This document shows positions 55,541 to 64,000 of a stretch of DNA of 64,000 nucleotides, piece by piece. Position 1 is the first letter of the stretch, and the number at the start of each line of letters is the position of its first letter. The DNA is from Hemerocallis citrina (Eukaryota; Streptophyta; Magnoliopsida; Asparagales; Asphodelaceae). The position numbers were made by a program, and so were the translations under genes. The DNA lies in contig CM030367.1 of the NCBI GenBank assembly GCA_017893485.1, forward strand, positions 141,191,089 to 141,255,088, given 5' to 3'. Under the pieces are notes generated by a model. That model had not been told where the DNA came from. It saw nothing but the letters and a program-made list of their open reading frames with translations, and searched no databases.

Positions 55541-55997
55541 GTGATGTGGGTAAATAATCCGGCGCAATCAGGGCCGTCTGATCCCCTCACGATCCACTCA
55601 TCTCTGATCATCAGGATTGAGGATTCAATGAGCATTCTGCTGCTTCAGACCCACAGAAGCGGGTCAACCCAGCCCGTTAGGGTTAGGGCTCCCGCTCCCT
55701 CTGCCTATAAATACCAGACACCTTCTCTTTCTGCAGGTAATGTCATTTTCTCCTCTGAAACCCAAGCCCAACTTTTTCTCCAATGACTGATTAGATCGTC
55801 GGAGGACTTGTCACCGGGATCACCCCCAGTGTCTCTAGGCATTTTGCAGGCATTCAGGGTGGCCAGCTACTAGCAACACCCCCTCTCCTGCTCCTAACCA
55901 ACTCCTCATCTCAGATCCATATATGTGATTGAGATCTGTCTCTCCCTCTACAAAAAAAAAAGAACTCACATCTGTTGCTCTCACCTCTAAATCAGCA
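55541..55997 (+). mobile_element. 3' part of a Tat-like 5' LTR (gypsy 3)
   Basis: TATA box CTATAAATACC (55704-55714), CT-rich start region, GATCGTCGGAGGACTTGTCA and ACCCCCAGTGTCTC, phrases common in Tat LTR ends, then a primer-site-like sequence after 55997. The left border is not certain. Probably the 5' LTR of the element whose gag-pol part is at 61494-63260. Confidence 0.5.
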
Positions 55998-56005
55998 GTA
56001 TTAGA

Positions 56006-56079
56006 TTTGCGCCGTCTGTGGAAACTTGACAGACCGACTCGATCACAGGTTTGGATCTCACCCAGCCGTTTGTGGGAAC
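56006..56079 (+). repeat. Primer-site region duplicated in tandem
   Basis: TTGCGCCGTCTGTGGAAAC (56008-56026, one G lost from the usual TTGGCGCC) recurs as CAGCCGTTTGTGGGAACTTA (56062-56081). Both are followed by ACAG..CGACT.GATC, a shift of about 54 bases. Confidence 0.55.
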
Positions 56080-56099
56080 TTAACAGGACGACTTGATCC

Positions 56100-56653
56100 G
56101 AGGATGAGAGTAATACCCACGAAGGAATTCAAAGATGAGTAGAGGCTCCAGAATGATCCACGAAGTGAGATATTCCCCAGTATTCCAGACGAGGAATGAA
56201 ATAGGCTCCAGAATGATCTGTGGAGTGGGATTGATCTCCAGTATTTCGGAACAAGGGCAATACTCATGGGGAGTTCGTGCGGTGAGGGCTCCATAATAAT
56301 CCATGGAGTGAGACATTTCCTAGTATTCCAGACGAGGGATGAAATAGGCCCCAGAGTGTTCTGCGGAGTAGGAATTGGTCTCCAGTATACTAGGGATGAG
56401 AGTGACATCCCCCAAGATGATTCATCCCCAGTACGGTGGATGCAGGATGAGGCAGGCCCCAAAATTATCCACATGATGAGATTGATCTCTAGGATGGAAT
56501 GATGCGTTGAGCACTTTAAGAGTCAGTTTTCGAGGATATTCCTCGAGGAAAATTGGAGATGATCGAGAAAAGTATCTTCTGATCATGGATGATTGTCTGC
56601 TATTTTTGCCCTAGCGTCGTTCTGGGGACATAATGATTCTAAGGAGGGAGTAA
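56100..56653 (+). repeat. Degenerate 55-65 base repeats and a polypurine tract
   Basis: Blocks like ATGAAATAGGCTCCAGAATG, GGAGTGGGATTGATCTCCAG and CCAGTATTCCAGACGAGG alternate from 56110 to 56500. 56520-56653 resembles the 3' end of a Tekay/Del internal region and closes with AAGGAGGGAGTAA (56641-56653) directly before the LTR. Confidence 0.5.
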
Positions 56654-56677
56654 TGTATTACCCCGGATAATATAATA

Positions 56678-56679
<2 letters not shown>

Positions 56680-56713
<34 letters not shown>
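56680..56713. repeat. (AT)n microsatellite
   Basis: About 17 AT units, 27 bases into the LTR. Confidence 0.9.
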
Positions 56714-56715
<2 letters not shown>

Positions 56716-56758
56716 AATGCTCCGTTGAAAACGGGTCTAGTTTTCACGGGTTGGAAAA

Positions 56759-57011
56759 CAGCGATCTGAGCCGTTGGATCGATCTTGATCATGATCAGTG
56801 GCTCAGATCGCTGCCGCCCATCACCCTTTAAGTAGCGTAGGGGTAATTTAGGAATTTCGTCCCAAATAACTCTTCACCTCATTCGCTCTAAAAATTTGAA
56901 AACAGACCCGCTGTGATTGAATGAACCTAGGCCGTTGTTTGAATAGGTTAAAAAAATTGAGAACATAGGCCATTGTTTGGAACAACGGCCTTGTTCTCAA
57001 TTTTTATAACC
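56759..57011. repeat. Two successive long inverted repeats
   Basis: CAGCGATCTGAGCC (56759-56772) pairs exactly with 56800-56813. Then 56946-56977 pairs with 56981-57011 (arms around AAAAATTGAGAACA and GGCC.TTGTT). No element ends were found. Confidence 0.8.
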
Positions 57012-59519
57012 TGGGCCGTTGTTCCCAACAGAGGCCTAAGCTATAAAATTTCTATACATGTCTAGTAGATGCATGATTTATTTTAGAATTTTCTGATGAT
57101 GTATGATATTTTAATCAAATCAATTTTGTGGACTGAGACGCAAGGCAGAAACAGGATATATTTATTGTGATAACTGAGCTTGTGGAAATTCTTATAATTA
57201 ATTGGCACATGATCTATGGCTGAAATTTTTACCATGATTCCTTGCATGTATCTAGACTCTAAATAAAAATCATAAAATTATTTGGATGATTTTTCATGTA
57301 TGTTCAAAATTAATCTATCAACAGTAGTTAAGATTGTAACTGAAGAACAATAGGATCTTTATGCATATCTCAAACAGATAGAACTCAGTGAATACTTGGA
57401 TTTTGTATATGAATCTTTTTTTATGTTACTCATAATGATGTCTAGTTTCTGTGATGCAAATTTGGTGACCATTTGATCAGTTTGTAATTTATGATGAATT
57501 TTTTAGCTTATACTGTGCATAACACAGTTAGAATGGACACCTTGATAAGATGGTACAGTTGAGGCTCTGTAAGAACAGATTTTGAGAAAGTGTTCTGTTA
57601 GGAAATTGTAATAGATATCTAGAGATTTCCAACACGCCTTATTTGAGGAAATTCCTGTTAGTGGATTATTTAATATGATTTTTACAAGACTGGACAGAAA
57701 CCAGGTTTTGAGCTGAAGGCTCTGTTTGAGTAAGACTTAGTGTGTGGTTCTGTATACCTGAGAGTAATGTCTATTTTAGGGTGATCAAATGATGTAATTT
57801 GGATTGGTAATCAACTAGAAAGTTGTAGAGGACATCTACACTTTTCCACAGTACCTAGATTTGTATCATTCCGATGAGCCGGTAGAGTTTTATACTATCG
57901 GTAAGGTGCAGCCAGTGTATAGGAAGTACACAGGCTGAGGGTTGTGAGGCTATTTTGAGGATTTTGATGACTGAATCTAAGGTGATGATTAACTAGAGAG
58001 TTTTAGCCTAGGTCTTTACCTTTCCAAATTGGGCTTGAACACCCAAATCTGAGTTGTATTGTGAGAGTTATGATCTTTTTAAGTTTCACGCAGAACACCA
58101 TTAGTTGTTTAGTCATGGTTTTGGCTAAGTGTTGGTAGAACCGTTCCCCTTGTGTACCTTAGAGTTGATAACTCATTGTTTGGGGATGAATGGTGTCTTT
58201 TGCTAGTCTTGTTGGTGTGACTCATGTGGAGGTCGTTGTGACTCAAGTTAGTCACTAGGATAGGGTATCGCCTATCGACCCTAGATATAAATTTTCACCG
58301 AGGCGTTGGACGTCCTAGTGGTGCCATCAAGTTGCATTTCATGCCGGTTAAGGATGAACGCGAGCCATGGTAAGGGACGACTCCAAGCTAGGGGAGGTAT
58401 CGAGCAGGACTTGTGTCGCCGAGGCCAGTAGTCGATGGGCAGAGTTTGGGAAGCAATCATCTTTTACCTGAATGGTTAGAGCGAGTCTTGGACTAGAGGG
58501 ATGTATTAGGAGTTTGTACATTACATTCGTACTAGAAGACCATAGTCGGGTGTTATACTTTTCCTTTCGTAGGGATATGAATTCAGTTCTCAGGTTTTGA
58601 GTTCTCGGTCTCGCATCTCGATCTATTAATTTCCAAAGAGCCGAAGTAAGGAATGGGAGGTGCTCCTGTCGGATAGGGGGATTTGACCCTCGAAGCCGTC
58701 ATGTTCCTATGCGCGTGGGTTTGTTCTACATATAAATCATTGACGTCATTAGGTGCATGGCATGTACCGGAAGGTTATTCGGTACATGGTTTTGTATCGG
58801 AAGGTTTTCACGGCTTTTGAGTGAGGTCCGTACGCGGGTACCAAGTGGAAAACACGAACACTAATTTAGGGACTGCAGTGCGGAACTAGACCGAATTACT
58901 ACAACCCCCTCAGACACGGAAATCTATTGGGAACAGGTTGAGTACAAGGGTAAGATGCATGGCGAGGGATCGAATCCTACAATCAGGAGAGGCGAACTCT
59001 TTAGAAAGTATGTAGTATGGGATGCATACTTTTCCATTGAAGTTTATTTTGGGGAAGTATGTAGTATGAGATGCATGCATTCCCAAATGAATTGCATTAG
59101 AGTAGGTGCATTGGGTGCATTCTTGTTTTGTGCATTAGATTAGGCCATGCTTTGATCTGGAACGTATGTAGTATGGGATGCATGCGGATTCAGAGTCCCA
59201 AAGTCTTGATTGCATTAGAATAAGGCGTGTGACTAGGGCATTTGGTTGATCATGGCATACACGAACACTAGGAAATTAGGATGCATGTTTCTTTTTCCAT
59301 TCAAGATGATTTGTGGTTGCCAGTTTGGAGATCACTGTTTCTTATCAGCATTGCGTCAGTCGAAGTACTGACGTTCCTCACCTTTTAGTTACCGGTCCTA
59401 CCTTTCGAGCAGGTGTAGAAATATTAGAGTCGCGCAGTAGAAGACTCAAGCCAAGGAGCAAGCCCCAGGGAAGCAGATTGACCACTCAGCAGAGTTTCGG
59501 CAGTGATCCATCGACTGCC

Positions 59520-61240
59520 TGTTGTAATGTCTCAGCTATCTAAATAAACAGATAAACTAGACACAAATTAAAACCTCGCAAGTGTACGAATCGTTTATAG
59601 AAGCGTAGTGAAAAGCAAGGGTCGATCCCACAGAGATTGTAGTAATTAACTCACTAATCAATAAAACAAAAAGAAGAAAATACTTATCATAAAGTTTTGT
59701 TCTAAAGTATGTTTGAAAGGAATTGAAGAGATTAAAAACTAGATCAAGTAGTATCTCAAAAATATCAATGAAATGAGTTGGGCATAATTTCCACCTATAG
59801 TCACGAATGTTAGATCACCTTCTACACTACTCTAATCACTCATGTTTGTTCCTCTAAGGGTATGGTATCTACTCCTTAAAGTTAAGATTTCCCTAGGCCA
59901 AGAATTAGGCATGGTATCTACTCTAATTCGTTTCTTTCCTTAAGTATTTAGCATGGTATCTACTAAGTTGCACTTAAGGAAAGCATAGGAACGATGGAAA
60001 TAACAAACACTCAAAGTTCTAGAAGTTGGTATCAAATCTAGATCCCTCAAGTTGATTAAACCAAGAACCTTTAAAGATTCCTGTGTTACAAGTATGAGCA
60101 CAAGATATGGGTCATCTCTATACTCATATAACCGAGTCAATTTTATAATAAGCTAACTTGATAATATCAGGTTCTTCAGATCAGTCGACTGTTGCTAGCT
60201 ACCAGTCGACTGCTCCCAAGAACTTTCTAACGATTGTTGATTCATATTATAATTTTGATCAAGATAACCAGGTTTAATCAATAAGTGAATAAAGTAGTGT
60301 TTTAGAAGATTATAAACATTACATGACTATGGTTTCAATCAGCCCAATAATGAAATTAGTTGCACATAATACAACTTTTATTGATTAACAATTCAGAGTT
60401 CATGATTTTATCCATAAAAACAAAAACTAGAGAGAAGAAGAAGTAACACTGATTATTATGATGTTCAGCCTTAAAGTCGACTTGATCTGCTTCCAAGTCG
60501 ACTTGTTCTCCCTTCCAGTGCACTCGATCTCCTCCTTTGTTCGATTGTACTTGATCTTCTTTCGTTGATTCCTTCTCTTCTTTCTCTCTTGATCTGATTG
60601 TCACTATCAGATATCCAGTGATTGAGAGATATTTCAACTTGTGTATTCCAGCCTTTTTATAGTCTCTTTTGCCCACATCTGCAGATCTCAAGTTCCAACG
60701 TTCCTATCTCTTCACGCATCGGATATGGATTGAGTCGATCTTCTTACTTGCCAAATCTGGGTTTTTAATTGTGATTGTTGGAGAATTGATATTTGTAGAT
60801 AACTTGGATTTGGATAACTAAATTTTGATTCGGATTTGGATGAGGATGAATCTTCAACTGTTCTTATCTTTTAACTCCCGCTGAATGCCAGTCGACTGGT
60901 TCTGGAATCAGTCGACTGTGTCGTGAATTCTATAGATTCATAATTAATCAGTCAAGTCGACCGTCTTTTAGGTAAGTCGACTGTACTGCGCAGCTTCGGA
61001 AACTCAACCTACTCTGTTCAGTCGATTGTTGTTGAAGGACCAGTCGACTTGTGTTCTGCAGCTTCCTGTGTATCATCCTCACAGTCTGGAGTAAATCTTG
61101 AATTCTGCTTCGTTTAGTTGCTTTCAGGCTGTTTCCTATGGAAAAGAGAAAAGAAGAGTAAATTACTACATATAGAGAATTTAATTGTCTAATTGCATTC
61201 AGATTATTGCTCTAAAATGTGGATATTATTGGATTTATCA
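59520..61240 (+). mobile_element. Inserted LTR-like element with TSD CTGCC
   Basis: 1721 bases, TGTTGTAATG..GGATTTATCA, flanked by CTGCC at 59515-59519 and 61241-61245. No primer site, coding region or second LTR, so a solo LTR or a non-autonomous element. It contains CTCGCAAGTGTACGAATCGT and GGGTCGATCCCACAGAGATT near the left end, phrases shared by many plant LTRs (from memory). It has six groups of GTCGAC-core boxes (60182 to 61041). Confidence 0.82.
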
Positions 61241-61493
61241 CTGCCATTCCGGGAGACAGTTGTTAACTTTACAAGAGGAGTTGGTATATATTTTGTAATA
61301 AAATGTAATGAGTTAATGTAATTTGTATTCTTGTTCAAGAACAAGATATTGGTTGTAATTTATGATGTAATGATCTTATTTGGCAATAAAAGGTTTTTAA
61401 ATTTCTGTATTATTACTGTGTTGAGATGCATTTGAAGGCAAAGATTCTGGTTGCTTCACGGATGTCTAGTAATGGGGATTCGGGGCGTTACAG

Positions 61494-63260
61494 CCTCAGT
61501 TCGAGACGTACAATGGAATGTCTGAACATGCTGATTACATGGAAGAGTTTAAAACCCTCATGATGAATCACATCGCCTCGGATCCTCTCTTCTGCTGCGC
61601 ATTCCCAGCCACTCTGCATAATCTGACATTGGAGTGGTTCTCAAAGCTCGTCCCCAACTTGATTTTCTCATTCGATTAGCTCAAAGCGAACTTCCTTGAT
61701 CACTTTGTGACTAGCCGCAAGGTCGAGAAAACAAATGCATCCGTTCTGGACCTCAAGCAGAAAGAAGGGGAGTCCCTTCGGGACTTTGTGCAGAGATTCA
61801 CCACCGAGGCTAGGGCGATCTCTGCTCTCAACGATGGCATCGTGTCCGCAGCCTTCCAGCATAATGTTCGCCATGACCAGCTCAAGGCATCCTTAGTGAA
61901 GAAGCCACCCGTTGATTTTTCTGACCTCCTCAACAGGGTCGAAAAGTATATCCGAGCCGAGGAGGCTTTGCACCCAGAAGGCCAGAGAGAAACCCCAACC
62001 AAGGGAAAGAGAAAAGCCGATGACTCCGAGCATATGAAGAAGGCCCTGAAAGACACATTCGTTCAGAAATGACCACCTATAGTCCCACGGTTCGAGAGAT
62101 TCACTCCACTGACTCATAGCGTGTCAGCCATCCTCATGTAAATTGAGGATAAGGGCATTGTCTGTAGTCCTCCCCGATCAAGCAACAACAAGAAGAAGGA
62201 TAAGAGATTCTACTTCCGGTTCCATCGGGTCCACATGAACGTGATCGATAATTAACGGCCCTTAAATACGAGATCGAGGCCCTCATCCAGAGGGGGTACC
62301 TAAGGGAGTTCACCTAAGCTAACCCGAGGGACTCGAGATCTTTACCTCCTCCTCGAATAGCCAAATGGCGTCCGGAGCTCGAGCCAGAGGCCGAAGAAGT
62401 TGGGGGGCCGGCCATTCTTCACTGTGTCCATGGCGGACCCATGAAGTGAGAGTTGAACACCTCCCGTAAGGCCTTCGTACGAGAGTTTAACTCGGTCCAC
62501 AACTCTTCACCCACAGGGAGCAAAAACTGGCTGTCTCATTCTCCGTGGAAGAACTGGAAGGCGTCCGATTGCCTCATTGTGACACCTTGGTAGTCAGCCT
62601 TGGAATGGTCAATCACGAGGTTCGTCACATCCTTATTGACAATGGAAGCTCGGTCAATATCCTGTTCCTGGCCGCATTCGAAAAGCTCAAGCTTTCTCGC
62701 AAGAGGCTGAAACCGGCTGGGTACATGCTCCACGGGTTCTCCATTGTTCCAGTCCAAATTGAGGGAGTCATCACACTTGATATAACAGCCGGTACGGCCC
62801 TGATCATACAGAAGGAAGTGATGGACTTCATGGTGGTCAACGTCAAGGCCGCGTATAATGTCATCCTCGGTAGACCCGGCCTCTGCTCCCTCCAGGCGGT
62901 GTCCTCTGCCTATCACCTGAAGATAAAATTTCCTACCAACTTCGGGGTCAGCATTGTTCGGGGCAACCAGGAGTCTGCACGTTCATGATACATGGCCGCG
63001 GTGAAGGGTGGAGTTTTTCCCCTCGACGCAGTAGAGCTCCCATCTGATAGGAGTTAGCTTGGCTCGGAGCCCGTTGACAAATTGGAGGAGGTCCCCTTCT
63101 TCAGAGAGGAAAAATCTAAATGGTTCCGAGTGAGCCAGCCTCTCGCTCCAGATCTAATGCTGGCCATCATTGACTGCATCTGCCAGAACTTCGACCTCTT
63201 TGCATGGATGCCCTCAGACATGCCGGGGATTTCAGAGGACGTCATCATGCACAAACTGAG
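61494..63260 (+). pseudogene. Gypsy 3 gag-protease-RT fragment (Tat-like)
   Basis: Starts inside gag at PQFETYNG and ends in RT at GISEDVIMHKLSV. In between: KQKEGESLRDFVQRFTTEAR, a damaged finger, HCVHGGPM, the protease core HILIDNGSSVNILF (Asp intact) and VNVKAAYNVILGRPGLCSLQ. At least eight stops or frame changes, for example TAG 61677, TGA 62070 and TAA 62254. Closer to gypsy 1 than to gypsy 2 by shared wording. Both ends are cut by LTR ends. Confidence 0.85.
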
Positions 63261-64000
63261 TGTAACACCTCGAATTTTTAAAATACTGGAAATACCTGTT
63301 TTTATATTTCTGGAGTGGTGAGAATTATTTTAAGTATATTTTATTTTATTTTATTTTTAAATATTGATATTGGTGTTGATATTTGTGAGGGTTCAGTATT
63401 ATTGATATATCAGAGTTATGAGTAGAGTTTTATGCAAAGAAATATTGTTTATTTTTGTTTTATAATTTTGGAGGATTATTATGAGATAATTTAATGTATT
63501 TTACATTATTAGTATTAGTGAAGTGTAGAATTAGGGTTTATTTGTAATATTATAAAGGTTAGGGGTTTATTATGTAAATAACACTTATTAATAAAAAATT
63601 TATTTCACAAAACCCCCTTTTCCTCCATCTCTCTCTTTCTCTTCTTCATGGTTTCGATTTTTCCCGACCGAAACCCCAACCCATTTCACCATGGTTTTCC
63701 CACCCAAAATCCACTCCATTTCTTCATGATTGTTAAATTAATTTGAGGGGTAGGTTAACTGGGGGGTGCTCTATCTAGTGGTGGAGTTAATTTGGAGAAA
63801 GGATTTAGTGGAGGTATATATCTTTTTAATTATTTGTGTAATTTCTTATACTTTTAATTTCTTTTGCCTAGAAACGGAGTATAGTGCTGGTTAGAGGTTT
63901 ATTTTGATGTTAGAGTTAAGAAATTAGCAAATTATTGGAGATTTGTAAGTTGCTTATAAATTAAGGTTTTGGGTGTAATAAAAAGAGAAGTAAATATATG
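63261..64000 (+). mobile_element. Start of a Tekay/Del-like LTR, runs off the window
   Basis: TGTAACACCTCGAATTTTTA begins directly after RT sequence at 63260. CT-rich leader near 63620. The start is nearly the inverse of the LTR end at 61479-61492 (TTCGGGGCGTTACA), as expected when both belong to one family. Confidence 0.7.

Larger units (their letters stand above)
56654..61492 (+). mobile_element. Tekay/Del-like 3' LTR with a nested LTR-like element
   Basis: TGTATTACCCCGG..GGGGCGTTACA. Without the inserted 1721 bases and one 5-base duplication it is about 3113 bases, close to the 3156 of 10936-14091. A purine tract precedes it. A polyadenylation-like TGTAATAAAATG and AATAAAAGG lie near its end (61300, 61388). 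No matching 5' LTR is present and the flanks (AGTAA, GCCTC) do not match, so the element is 5'-deleted. 57012-59519 is non-coding; the short frames there have no family features. Confidence 0.6.

Overview
The window is nuclear DNA of a flowering plant. One cellular gene is clear: an intronless COBRA-like gene (COBL7 type, 3934-5898, + strand). Almost everything else is transposable elements, many nested in one another. I cannot name the species. The codon use, spliceosomal introns, tRNA-iMet primer sites and element lineages (SIRE copia, Tat and Tekay/Del gypsy) only say angiosperm.

Layout. 1-3147: most of a long Tekay/Del-type LTR. 3148-3741: a truncated TIR element built of short palindromes, directly upstream of the COBRA-like gene. 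5961-10115: a minisatellite behind that gene, interrupted by a PIF/Harbinger-like MITE (TSD TAA), whose tip carries a non-autonomous copia element (6375-9418, TSD AAGAG). 10230-14091: a LINE tail, then the end of a chromovirus pol gene with its 3' LTR. 14092-16344: anonymous AT-rich DNA with a 42-base G run. 16350-28374: Tat-type gypsy element 1, minus strand (TSD GTTCC). 28375-28634: 260 bases of older DNA. 28635-54290: Tat-type gypsy element 2, minus strand (TSD GGTGC), split by a young SIRE-type copia element (36114-45983, TSD CAACG). 54302-54462: a LINE tail. 55541-64000: pieces of a third Tat-like element on the + strand, broken up by Tekay/Del-like LTRs, one of which holds an inserted LTR-like element (59520-61240, TSD CTGCC).

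The two large gypsy elements have the same design. Gag, protease, reverse transcriptase, two RNase H domains and integrase lie on the minus strand. A separate spliced gene for a coiled-coil protein runs on the opposite strand between the pol end and the 3' LTR, with its own TATA boxes, introns at matching places and polyadenylation signals. LTR pairs compared by eye differ by about 5% (gypsy 1), 2% (gypsy 2) and 1% (SIRE), which agrees with the nesting order. All gag-pol frames are broken, mostly by stops explainable as C-to-T changes. The SIRE env-like frame is intact.

The most unusual signal is a 10-base palindrome with a GTCGAC core. It recurs in pairs or short arrays with start-to-start spacing of 20-21 bases, in two copia families and the unrelated inserted LTR-like element, and inside coding sequence in more than one reading frame. 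A second unusual feature is long hairpins upstream of the antisense genes, which keep their place and shape between the two gypsy elements while their sequence differs.
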